This document shows positions 23,792 through 35,500 of a stretch of DNA of 64,000 bases, piece after piece; the first letter of the stretch is position 1, and each line of letters opens with the position of its first letter. The notes under the pieces are model-generated. The model was not told the DNA's origin, ran no database searches, and worked only from the letters and a program-made list of their open reading frames with translations. This DNA is from Udeniomyces pyricola. Lineage: Eukaryota; Basidiomycota; Tremellomycetes; Cystofilobasidiales; Mrakiaceae. The stretch covers positions 434,001 to 498,000 of the forward strand of contig BCIK01000021.1 of assembly GCA_039545295.1 (NCBI GenBank), in the 5' to 3' direction. The position numbers were made by a program, and so were the translations under genes.

Positions 23792-25422
23792 ATGCCTCCT
23801 GCCAAGCGTACCACCACCCGAGCGACCCCTGCTAAATCCAGCCTGCCACGACCACCTCGAACAACCGAGTCCAAAGTGGCATACCTCGACAAGTCTCTCG
23901 CCAGTCAGATCCAAAGTTACCACCTCCAGGCTGCCCTCAAGACGGTGAACAAGCGTTCGTTCGCCCTTCTTGCCTCTTTCCTTACTAACGCCTGCTCAAG
24001 CCCACTCATGCCCTGTCCTTACACTATCGATCTCATTCCTCTTCTTTGGACCGTTCTGTCATTCCCTCATCTCAGTGCTTGTCCTTGATCCGAGTCCCCG
24101 CAACAACCAAACCAAGGTCGCGCTTCTCCTCCATCTTGACCAGCCTCATCTCGCTCTTGCCCACCTGGATGCCTCTTCCGCCAACCCCACAGACTCGTTC
24201 TCGTTCGAACGGGCATACGCTCTCTACAAGCTCGGCCGGGATGATGATGCCAGACAGGTCCTCCACCACTCAGAGGGCGAGTCCCAAGGCGTCGCGTTCC
24301 TCGAGGCTCAACTTGTACGTGGGCTGCTGCCGTGCCATCACTTTCTACCCACTGTCTGTCTCGCTTAGGACTCTTTCATCGTCTCGATGGGTCCAGGGCT
24401 CTCGTCAACGATACACACTACCTTCTGTACATGCCGGTACTTGTTACTATGAATCAATCAGTGACCGTCTGACCCTTACTCCTTGGCCCTCTTGTTGCGC
24501 TTGTCCTCGGCGCTCTAGGCCGAACGGTCCGATGACTACGCCCTTGCTCAGGACCTGTACACATCGCTCGAAGCTTCATATCCCGAGGTATGGGTTCCCG
24601 AACTCATGTGGCAACGAGCATGACATGGACTCACATAAACTGGAAAGCTCACTCTGTAATATTCTTTGCTCTACCTTGCCATCCCTCTCCGCTATCTGTT
24701 TCTTGTCTTGTCCTTCACGTTTGGGCGAATTTATGGTTTTCCCCTTTAGGACGACGATCTCATCTCTCCCCTGCTCCGCCAAAACCAGGCACTTGCTTCC
24801 TCTCGTTCTGAATTTCTCTCTTCGGCTTACCTCGACGCCCTTCGTGATGCCGAGGATACGCTCGATCTCGACGAGCTCGAAGAGAGTGTACCAACTCTGC
24901 CACAACCGATAGCGAGTGGGTCGAAACTCCCTGCTGCTACGTCGCTGGTCACGGCCGGTGGAGAGGGAGCGGCGGAGAAAAAGAAGAAGAGGAGTCATCG
25001 ATTGCCAAAGGGAGCGGTTGAGGCCGAGACTTTCGAAGAAGACGTGAGTCGACTGACCCTGCCTAGGGTTTTCCTTGGTCTGATTGCTTTGTAGTTGCTC
25101 TTTTTTTAGGCCTGCTTAGGGCAACGTATGGAATTGAATCATGAATGGCGATATTGACCAATCAGCTGATGGCCTGATCCGTCCCATACTTTTTTTGCTT
25201 TGTTCCTGATAGGCCGAGCGTTGGCTTCCTTTGAAATCGCGGACGTCACTTCCTGGAACGACATCGGGAGCGTCCAAATCGGGTGCCAAGGGGAAAAGCA
25301 AAGGCAAGAAGCAAGAAGGCATGACGGCTGGCTTTACGCAGGGTAGCGTGTCGATGCTGCCTACGACTTCGGCGGGAGCGACTGGTGGCGGTGGCGGCAA
25401 GAAGAAAAAGGGGAGAAAGTGA
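23792..25422 (+). CDS. SRP72: Signal recognition particle subunit SRP72, unusually compact
   Basis: SRP72 is the TPR scaffold of the signal recognition particle; it binds SRP68 and 7S RNA. A short basic N-terminus (PPAKRTTTRATPAKSS) leads into TPR-like helices: LDKSLASQIQSYHLQAALKT, then a join to LLVLDPSPRNNQTKVALL, then FERAYALYKLGRDDDARQVL. The basic C-terminus is characteristic of the family: KKKKRSHRLPKG, then AERWLPLKSRTSLPG, then GFTQGSVS and a KKKKGRK end. Exons include 23792-23954, 24076-24318, about 24369 (short), about 24519-24585, about 24750-25043 and about 25213-25422. The third exon is uncertain. The whole gene can encode only about 350 residues, against about 640-670 in yeast and human, so several central TPRs seem absent. 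Confidence 0.75.
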
Positions 25423-26003
25423 GAGATGAGGGTTGAGGTACTGGTGATGTGGTGAGGGCAACTAGCATGGTCGGTGTGGGACCAGTGCTCATGGATGGGT
25501 GTGAGTAGTGATGATGATGGTGGTGTTGACGATGAATGAATACATGGCTAGTAGTTGGGATGAGTTGATGTTGAATGTGTGTTTGGGTTTGGTTGATTGA
25601 AAAAAAAAAAAAAAAAAAAAAAAAAAACAGCTGTGACATGTGATGTGGGATGATGACATGATGTCAGATTGATGTTGACAAGTGATATAAAGATGGAAAG
25701 CTGCATGGCCTATATTATAGGTGATATATGGCGAATCTATGCATCGTTGTACGTATCACATTGTATTATATTATTGACTATTAATATTAATTTATATTAT
25801 TGTCAATATAAACTCATGCTGGCTGGCTGGCTGGCTCATGATCGATCGATGAATCATCATGGTGGTTGTTGGTTGGGCTTCTTTTCGTATGGACCATCTC
25901 CTCAACCGCTCATCTGCTTCTTTCCCCTTGCCCATCCATCCCCTCCAGCCCACGTCACCTTCCCCTCCACCCCTCCACCCCTCGACTCATCAACCCTCAC
26001 ATC
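25423..26003. other. Intergenic region with long poly-A tract
   Basis: No gene seen. A run of 28 A at 25600-25627 lies about 180 bases past the SRP72 stop. It is followed by AT-rich sequence (25740-25810) and a short (GGCT)n run near 25818, then C/T-rich DNA ahead of the cornichon ATG. Confidence 0.5.
25600..25627. repeat. Poly-A homopolymer (28 bases)
   Basis: The longest homopolymer in the window. It could be part of the SRP72 3' flank; length may be affected by sequencing error. Confidence 0.85.
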
Positions 26004-27687
26004 ATGATTGGCGAAGGTACACTCACACTCACACTCACACCCACATCAACACCAACCATACCCACCACCGTACAAATTCACACCATAGCTAACCTTGCAT
26101 CTGATCTTTCTTCCCCTCGACCTCTTTCCCCTTTCTCCCTCCCTTCTTTTGCTCGCCGCGTCCCTCTTTCCTCTTGGTCCTCTTCATCCATCACTTCCAT
26201 CGCCCGTCACGTCCACCCCAGGATGGCTCTTTCTCATGGGCGTGCTGCTCTCGGCCGTTCTGCTCTTCACCATGGTTTTCTTTGTGCGTGAATGCGCCTC
26301 GGTTGGCGCGCTGTTCTCGCTTGAATCCTGTTCAGCACGAACTTGCCTGCTCACATGTCCTCGCCCGTCTTGCTCTCACGCCTCTTCCCGCCTCATCTGA
26401 CCGGGTCATCCTCGTCACATACGCCATATGCGTGTAGATCATCATGTTCTCTGGTCAGTCTGTCGGTTCATACTGTTCCCAGCCTGATTGAAACCTGTCC
26501 ATCTCAACCGAGCTTCGTCCAGGGCTTACGCGTTCCTTGTCTATCCTTGATCTCTCCCCCCTCCTTCGCTTCGTTTCTTGCTCCACACCTTGATCTCTCC
26601 TCTTCTCCCTTTGTTCCCTTGCAGACCTCGAGTGCGATTACGTCAACCCGATCGATCTTTGCAACAAGCTCAACCAGGTGATTTCTTAATCGCTGACTTT
26701 TGGTCTCGGGCGAGAGACTGGCGGATCAATTCAGCTAGCTAGCTATCCATCGCACTCAACCGAACAGGGCCATCGAACTGACTGACCTTTCATATCCGCT
26801 ATCTCTTCTTTGACCCATGCCTTTCTTTCTTCTCTTGCCCTTGACCGGCCTTGATCACTACGCCAGTTTGTCTTGCCCGAGATGATTGCACACACTTTCC
26901 TCACCACCGTCTTCCTCTTGACGGGTCAATGGACCGCATTCATTCTCAACGCGCCGCTAGTCGCGTTCAACGTTAACAAGTAAGCCCCTTCAGGCCCTTC
27001 TTCAACGCGTCTGCATCTCTCATCAAACGATGGCTGCTGTCCAAGGCAGTCGATTCATCCTCCTGTTGAGTTTACTGACGATATGTACGCCTCTCCGTCT
27101 CTTGCCTCAGGGTCATCAACAAGCAGCAGTCGTACGATGCTACGGAGATCTTCCGAACCGTTCGTCTTCGATTCTATCCCTTCACACCTCCATTGCGCCA
27201 ACAAAGCTCCCTGTTCTTCCCACCTTTGCTCGTTTCTAAAACGCCGTCCTTTTCGGCTTTCCTTTCCTGAATTTCTATCTGAACAGCTCTCGGGACACAA
27301 GAAGGAGTCGTTCATCAAGCTCGGATTCTACCTGCTTTCTTTGTATGTTCTCCCTCCCCTCCCTTTATTTCTTGCGGCGCAATGCACGACGCGTTGTCTC
27401 TCCTTCTTTCTTTCGTCTCAGCCCGACATTGTTGTCGTTGCCTCGCTCAGATGAGGCTTGTTTGATTGAAACGTTTCGCGTCGTTTTTTCTTCTTCTTCT
27501 GGTCACAGCTTCTACTACCTTTACCGAATGATATTGGCGCTTATTGGTAAGTGGTATTGCAATTTTGAAGGGCGTATGCTTCAAGAAACTCAACGCGAGG
27601 CCCCAGTCCTGTAGCCTGATGAGTTTGTGTCTTGTTCTTCTTTACGTTTTGTTGGCATGTCTTACGTTTCGATCAGCCGACGAGTAA
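26004..27687 (+). CDS. ERV14: Cornichon family ER cargo receptor (Erv14-like)
   Basis: Cornichon/Erv14 proteins load transmembrane cargo into COPII vesicles at the ER. Exons: 26004-26016, 26222-26283, 26438-26453, 26625-26677, 26867-26979, 27111-27159, 27287-27342, 27509-27546 and 27677-27687. They total 411 bases, 136 residues, and all phases agree. The protein starts MIGEGWLFLMGVLL (first membrane segment). It continues with the hallmark DLECDYVNPIDLCNKLNQ, then FVLPEMIAHTFLTTVFLLTG, then KQQSYDATEIFRTLSGHKK and GFYLLSFFYYLYRMILAL, ending ADE. This matches fungal and animal cornichons throughout. Nine exons for 136 codons is extreme; the third exon is 16 bases and the last coding exon 11 bases. 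Confidence 0.95.
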
Positions 27688-28395
27688 AAAACGAGACAAA
27701 CAACGTCGGTCACGCCTGGGAGTGTCGTAGGAGGAGAACGGACAAGAAGAAGAGGAGGAAGGAAATGATCAAACGATGAAGATGAAGATCAAGAGGAAGT
27801 GGGAAAGTCGACTGCAGAGAGATACAAAGGAGCGGATTCGGGTCATGCTCCTTGAGGAAAAGAAAAAGCATAGGCCGAGGAGTACAAGAGAATCGAATAC
27901 GCGCAAGCGTGTGAGAGGTTGTGTGTATGTGCTTGAGCCCTGCTTTGAAGACGGGATGGAGTGGAATCCATAGGTAGGAGAGGTCGGTGGGTGGAATAAA
28001 TTAAAGATTAAGAGGACGAGGAAGATACTGGCGGGTTTTGTGATCAAAGCGTTGGTTTCTTCCATCTTTGCCTCTTCCTTTCTTGTCTCTTCGATGTGAG
28101 GCAAGATTTGGAATACTGCGATTGTATATACATTTATATGACATCTAGTAGTACGTTCATTTGTTCGCGTCGAGAGGCCAGAAAAGTGGCGCTCCATTAG
28201 CGCATCAGTTTACACACAAGAACAGAATGAATGCCGAACGAGGGCTGTAATCAAGATTCAGGCCTGTCGTCGACCGGTCAGGATAAAAGTTACTCTCATC
28301 TCCCGGCCTGCTCGATTAGATGAGGTTCAGGAAAGCCATGAATAGGTTATGATGACGGATGGTTCTTTGATGGTTTTGGAAGAAGGTTCCCTCGT
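27688..28395. other. Intergenic region between convergent genes
   Basis: No gene seen in about 700 bases. Purine-rich on the plus strand near 27740-27860 (GAAGAAGAGGAGGAAGG). It is presumably 3' flanking sequence of cornichon (+) and the small mitochondrial protein (-). Confidence 0.45.
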
Positions 28396-29304
28396 TTACT
28401 TCTTCGCGCTGAATATGCCGGCGACTTTAGACAACAAGCCTTCCTTTGATGGTGATGGTTGCTGCTGGTCTCCGATCTGGGGAGTAGAAGCCGAAGGGGT
28501 CGGGTTGGAAGGAGCCTCGTTGAGGCTGTCCTTGGTTGGAGAAGGAGACGAAGACATGTTGGACGTCAGGGTCGAGGCGGCGGAAGAGGCGGTTTGCATG
28601 AAGGCCTCTCCAAGTTTCTTGACTTCGTCTTCGGAGATGTTGTGTTTGGCAAGAAGAGCCTGGGAGAAAGAAGAGACGAGAAGGTGGAGAAAAGAGAACG
28701 GAGAACGCTGAGATGGTCAGAAAAAAAACAAAAAAGAGAAAAGAAAACAATGCCTAGAGCAATCAACCTATTAGAATATGTCTATGGGGCTTTACCTTTC
28801 CTTCGGTCAGGCACGCCCGGAAATCCGCGTCAAACACGAGCTTGGCCATTTCAATCTTGGACGGCGGAACAGCTTTGTTGAGACCTGAGATTGGTTTGGC
28901 AGAGAATATAAGAGAACGAGGGATGTATTTTGGATGAGTATATGCGTTTGCCAAGAGGGAGGAATGTCGATGAGGAGAGAGAGAGAGAGAGAGAGAGTGT
29001 GTGTGTATGTGGGATGCGTTTGGGTGGTGTAAACTCCAAATGCCATGTTGGCCGATGATAGGTGGAAAGGACGAGACAAACCATGCTTGTCCATGACAGT
29101 TCGGAGCTGGTTGAAGAGTTTGAGGGCATCGGGATCGGACTTGAACATCTTGGCGACGGGCGAGTTGAGCAGGCCCGAGGGGATATCCTTTGGGTTGAAC
29201 CGAGAGGGACGCGAGGTGGAAAAGGCTCGAGTAGGGGTGGTTCGGATGGCTCCGAGGGTGGATGAGTTGATGGGTTGACGGAGGAGGGAAGTAGAACGGA
29301 ACAT
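28396..29304 (-). CDS. Small putative mitochondrial protein, function unknown
   Basis: Not a family I recognise. Exons 29304-29082, 28884-28796 and 28659-28396 give 191 residues with matching phases. The N-terminus (MFRSTSLLRQP..., then TTPTRAFSTSRPSRF) is Arg/Ser/Thr-rich and contains RAFSTS, typical of a cleaved mitochondrial presequence. The middle is helical: VAKMFKSDPDALKLFNQLRT, HGLNKAVPPSKIEMAKLVF, then KHNISEDEVKKLGEAFMQ. The C-terminal 75 residues are Ser/Pro/Gln-rich and end KVAGIFSAKK. The start is the first ATG, next to the presequence; an upstream in-frame ATG is less likely. Convergent with cornichon and divergent from LTN1, about 260 bases from the LTN1 start. Confidence 0.68.
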
Positions 29305-29567
29305 GGCTGGATGGGTTGGTGAGGTGGATAGGTTCAAGGTGTAGTAGGATGGGTTGATGTCGGGATGATGGATGGATGTTGTTAGGATATGAGGATGTAT
29401 GCAACGTCATCCGTCATCGATCATGCATCGTGTCGGTATCGATCGAGAAGGAGGACGACAAAGAAAGGGCCTGCTTGCCTTTTCCCACTCGTAATCATCA
29501 GCCAGCACTCGCTTCACCGTCCTTCTTCTCCCTCTCCCTACACTCACACATCCACCCAACCCTCATC

Positions 29568-32500
29568 ATGGCCAAGGGTTCCTCCGCTTCATCTGGTACC
29601 CGTAAGAAGAACCAGGCCAAAAAGATCGCAAAGCTCGCCCAGACCGACCCCAACGCCGCCGCCGATCTCGCCCAGCAGCCTCTCAAGACCGCCACCAAGG
29701 GCTCCGGCCCCAAGCTCAACAAACGCGACAAGGCTGCCCAGAAGGTCAAGCGGGGCGTCGCTAAGCCATATACACCTCCGCCGAAACCCCCAGCACCCGC
29801 CGTCCCGGATCCGTTGGAGAGCATGGGCCTCAGCGCGAGCTTGCCGGGCGGCTTGGTCGTTGTCCTCCGCAAGTTGGGCAAGAAAGATGAGGTCACTCGA
29901 AGAAGGGCTCTCGAGGATCTTCAGACTTGGCTCTTGAGAGTCAAAAAGGAAGGAGTGGATGAGATCACCGACGTCGATAGCAAAGAACAACAGCAGCCGT
30001 CGTCCTCTGTCGACCCTAGTGATCAACAAGACGAGGGGGAAGAAGCTGAGGGATCGGACGGTTGGTGGATCGACGTCATCGGACCCGTCTGGGTGAGTTT
30101 TTCATATTCGTTTCCTGCTTTGTTTCTTTCTAGAGCTCACAGTATGATGAGAACATGACAGATCATCATTCTGCTAGCGAGCTCGGTTCATGCTGGCACG
30201 GTCATGTCCATCTTGTATTGCTGCCATTTCTCACGCTTACATAAATATCCCATCTGCTTCTCTTGTTTGCCAGCTTCACCATTTGCCCTCTCTGCTCCTC
30301 ACGCCTCGCCTTACCTCGCTCGCCCTCCAACTTCATTCCCACTTTCTATCTCTTTCCCCGCAGATCGTTTTCAACACGCTCCCCTACCTTCAAGACCACC
30401 AGCAGCGCAATGTCCTTGGATCCTGGCTCGTGTCCTCGTTACAGTACCAATCCTCCCCTGCGTTCCTTCGATCGGCCAACCCCATCAACTTTGTCGGCTC
30501 GACCTACTGGGAGGGCGAGCATCAAGAGGAAGGGGAAAACGCCAAGCTGAATTTGTCAGATTACAGGGAGATGCTCACGACATACCTCGAACTCTCCATT
30601 CTCGATCCGGCCGAGCTTTGGCAGAGCGTCTTCCCTCCCATCGTCGCCTTCACCGAGCCGACAAAGGGAAAGCCTGCCCAGGGATACCGAGGGAGGATTG
30701 ATCAAAGCGCCGGCAACAAGACCCCGGCTGGAAGCGATGAGGTCGACGATGCAGAGGGAGAAAAGGCAGAAAGAGAGATTGGCCTGAGGGTTGCTGGACT
30801 CGTTGGACTTAGTTGGGTACTTAGGGAGTTCCCCAAGGCGTCCGAATCCAATACTGCTGCGTCTACCGGCGAGGAGCAAGCACCCGCTACCGACATCACC
30901 GACGAGACAGCCCCTGCGACGGCCTCGGGGCTTCCTTCCGACCTTACCAACCTTCTTTCGTCCCCGATGCTCTGGTCCTCCCTTTCGTCCTCTACATCGC
31001 CCTCGTCCTCCTCAGCTGCGCTCGGTGCGCTCCAACCAGCAATCCGAAAGGTCGGATGGGACGTCCTTCGCGCCTGTCTCCTTCGCTGGCCAGCTGTTAT
31101 CGGGGACAACCTAGAAACTATCGCTCTGACCGCTCTCAGGGCATGCTGGATCGAGGAAGACCAAGGAACTGTGGTGGCCATGATGGAGCCATTGCTGTTG
31201 CTACTGACAAGTGGGTCACCTGCAGTTATTCTGGCTTCATGTGATTCTCTTCTGGCTGGCCTGGTAAATCACTTCAAGTTGTAACTAATGCTATCGTTTA
31301 CTTGACCTTTTTCCCACCATAGAGTACCCCGAGAGCTGGGAGATCGAGCGACGTATCTCGACAGAGGAGGCCAAGGATTCTGCCCATACCTCTGCCGACA
31401 AAGAGTCGGACGATGAGGGCTCGGATGAGGGATCTGACGATGAGGACGAGAACGTGGATCCTGAGCCAAGCTCGACCTCACCTCCTGAGACCACCCCTGC
31501 CTCGTCATCCGTTGCCTACAACGCGTTCCTTGCCTTCCTTCGATCTGGCTGCCGGGGTCTTCCCGTCGAGGGTTACCCGATCCTTGTTGTCGTCCTCTCG
31601 ACCCTTCCTCCGTCTCTCTTCCCTCTCACAGCCGAATCACTCTCGACCTTGTTCTCCGCTCTTTGGTCTGCGCTCCCCGGTCTCCTCGCGACCTCTTCCT
31701 CTTCTCCAAACCCCTCGAGCCCATCGAGTACTCGTTCGTTCCTCTCTGCTCTCCTCGAATGCAACAACTACCTTCTTGCCAAACGACTTAAGGGTGCTGC
31801 CGCCCCCGGGGACGAAGGTGATGAAAAGGAGGCCAGGCGAGCAGCTGCGGAGCAAGTGGAAAAGGCTTGGGTCGAAGGTGTCGTCGCGCTCGCTGGAGGT
31901 ATCGGAATCAACAAGAGACGCGGACTCGTCAAAAACTCAGCCTCACCTTCTACTTCCGCTGCCGGAGGCCGAAGGCAAATCGTTGCGGGTCTGCAGGAGG
32001 CTAAGATTGTAGGCAAGGGGATAGAAAAGCTCTCGAATCAGGATCAAGGTCAGTACCACGATCTTGTCTCAAACCAGAACCTCTTCCCCTCGAGCACCAG
32101 TGTCCTGACTTTACCCTTCACTTCCATCCCTCTTGTAGAAACCGCCGAGCTTGCCTGGTCTGGACTGGTTTCTTCCACCCAATCTCTTCTCTCGACCTCC
32201 TCAGCCTCTGCTTCTCCGCTTCCGGCATCCAAACTATCCGTCTTGCTGTCCTCTCTGCAATCCGGTCTCCCTGCCTCATGGAGTGAACGCAACGCTGCCA
32301 TGATCAGAGACGTCGCTTTGACGGCGTTGAGCACGGTCGAAACCGACCTCGGTCAAGACACCGCTGAGGAGCAACCGTCTCAGAGCGGAGGGATGGTTGA
32401 GAGAATTGAGCTGTTGACCGAGATGATCTCATCAACCGAGTCGGCTGCCATCTTGAAGGATGGCACATTTGCCGAGGTGAGTTGCTAATGGCCGCATATC

Positions 32501-35500
32501 ACATGGTCGACAGGCACGGTCGCTCACGTCGAACCTGTTTTGTCTTGTCTTTGTGAACAGACTCTCCTCACCCTCCTCTCCACCCAAACCACCCCTCTTC
32601 TCGTCACAATCCCTCCTGCTGTTGTCTCCCGACTTTACGTTGCCACCTTTGCATGGCAATCCGACGACCAAGCCTCCGCCCGTCGATGCTTCTCAAGTCT
32701 TTCCTCGGCCCTCTCGACTTCGTCGTCCAACCTGCCTCGGGAGAAGCGATACGAGGTTCTGACCAGCTTGCTCAAGACGAGTCGACCCTTGCCTGGGTGG
32801 CTTGCTGAGGAGGGGTCCGAGGCTCGCGCAACGATGGATGATGAATGCCTCGCGTTGGAAAAAGTTGTCGAGAAGGGAGAGGCATCTGACGGCGAGGTCG
32901 CTCTACTCGAGGCCATGCTGTGTCGACCTGGTATGTCTGAGGCCCTTTTAGAGCTCTATTTCGCATCGCTCTACACGTTTATGTGACTTACCCTTCCAAA
33001 TTTGGCCGAACCTCGTGCTTCCTAGAACCTCTCGTCTCATCCTCCCAAGCCGACCAGGTCCTTCACCGTACCCTGACCTCGTTTACTGTTGCCATTCAGA
33101 CGATGCTTTCCACTCTTGACGGTCCGACATCAGCCCTGCTCCATGAGGCCAGCTCAATCCTCCGCATCGTTCGAACCTACACGGCTCAAGCCGCGTCGAT
33201 CGACATGCTCCTCTCTCTCGATGATGCTGTGCTTGCCTTTTTCGATGCCGCTCATGTCGTCTCCGCGGAATCTGCCGAGTTGGAGGAAGTCGAGTGGACC
33301 GAGTTCAAGAAGCTCGCTAAGGCTGTCTGGGACGCCATCAAGTCTAAGCGTGACTGGTCAAGCCTCGTTCTGAAGGGTATCAAAGACAAGGTCATCAGCC
33401 CAGAGTGTCGAGTCGCGCCCGATGCGTTGCTGTCTGCCGCCGAGGACGGCTCGCTCGCCCTTCCGTCAATCCTTCCGTCGATCGAGGATGCTTTGGCACT
33501 CCTCAAGCCAACTTCAACCGTCTCCGTCTCTCCTGCGCTCGCTGTTGTGGATCCCCTTGTACCTCAAATCCCGACAGGATCCTCTCTGCCCCGCTCCGAC
33601 CACCACGCCCCAACCGATCCTGAAGGGCTGACCTCGCTTGCCCGGGCGCTTTCCTCCATCATCGCTTACATCTCGCGTGACCGAGCCTTCATCCGGTCGG
33701 AACCGGGGTGGCTCTGGCTTCTCTCGGCCTACTCTCTCTTCGCCGTCGACGAGCTTGCTGTCCCGCGGGCCTCAGCCCTCGTCTTTGGCTCGAACGTCGC
33801 TCAGGACCGCCTCAAGTCGATCGTTCTCGAATGCGACGGCCATCGATCCTACGCTCTTTCGGCTTTGACGAGCTCGCTTGAATCGGACTGGCACCTCAAG
33901 ACCATTGGCTCTATCGGAGGCGGCAAGGCCAAGGCCGCAGGAGGCATCGTAGCTCTCCTCGGAGACCTCGTCGGCGCCGCCACTGAGGGAGATATCTACG
34001 CTTCGAGAGTCCTTCGGGACCTCGTCGAGAGCATTCTTCAGTACACTAGCGCAAGCGCAGAAGACGCTGAGAAGTGGTTGATGTTCGGTCGAACGCTCCA
34101 GGACAAAGGTAAGCAAGTATCTGTTGTGAGGCTTTAGCCATGTCTGATCTTGACCTGCTTTGTGCTTATGTCTTTTTTATCCTCTGGAATTGCAACTGCA
34201 TATGCACATATAACCCATCTTAGCTCCACGAGCTGCTCTGGCCCTCATTTACGCCTCCAAGTCCCTGATCCTTACCTCACCTCGTCTCGATCGATTCCAA
34301 AACGAGCTCGCGGCTGACATCACCGGTATCAAGGCCACGGCTGCCAACACCAAGGGTCTCAAGGCGCTCAGTCTACTCGCAGCGACAGCTCCACCGCCCG
34401 AGAGCACGGCTATCTTCCTTCCAGAGAGGAGGACGGTCATGCTCATGCAGACGCTTCAGGGTTGGATGACCAGCGAAGATGAGGACCTGGATTTGAGCGA
34501 GGAGCTCGATTCGCGCGTTGCGGAGATTTATGTCTACCTCGCCCCCATTGGTGAGTGTTTGTGCCTGACTGTTCGAAGTCCACCTAATTCGCTTTGTTGT
34601 CTTGATTCATAGCACAAACTGATCACGTCTTTCCTTCACCCGTTTCAAAACCTAGCTCAAAACGACCTCGGCAGTCACTGGGACTTTGTCTTTGACTTGC
34701 TTGAATCGAACCTTGAGGTAAACGCGCATTCTTGGTTTCATATCTTTCTTCATCATACCTTTGGCTGATGTCTCATTTGATCATAACCTCGACAACCTAG
34801 GCCGCTTCGTGGGACGACCCTGCCTCGCTGCCTTTCCTCGCCCACACTCTTCGACTCTTGACCGTTGTTCGCGATCTGGCGGCGACCAACAAGGTCCTAC
34901 GAGAGCTCTGGAACAAGCGACGGGAGGCTTCGCTTTCCCTTGTGTTTGGTCTATTCATGACCGAACCTGGTGCGTGTTCCATGGTTTTCATCCAACCTTT
35001 CGAACACTTGGAGCCTCGCGACTTATTGGAATCTTATTGTACTGTTCCTGTTTTTTTTTTTTTGTTGTTCAGAATCCTCGCACTCCCTCCCTCTGACTAT
35101 CTGTCGCAGCATGATCATCGAACTTGTCGAGGATCTTCCTCTCTCATCCCTCTCACCCGACCGGTTTGCACCACTCTGTTCCCTCTTGCGAGACCCCTCT
35201 GCCGATGTTCAGACGACGTCTTATAGACTCCTTCAGAGGATGATCCACGCCAAGACTCAGGACCTCGTCGTGCAGGTGGAGGTTAGCAGCTCGGCGGCCG
35301 CCGAGGGCGATAAAGAAGAGGAGAAGGTTGCCATCGAGCTGCCGGAGGAGTTAATGGAGCTTATCGCTGGCGTTGTTGAAGAACAAGGTCCCTCGAAAAA
35401 GGAGGTCTCGGGTCCCATGCAGATCGTACGTAGAGAGGATGATCTATATACTACGTCTTCTCATGTAATCACAGTGTAATCACAGAACGCTAACTTCTTC

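Noticed and set aside
25361..25639. Minus-strand frame beginning with a poly-Phe run
   Set aside because: It is translation of the 28-base poly-A tract and the antisense of SRP72.
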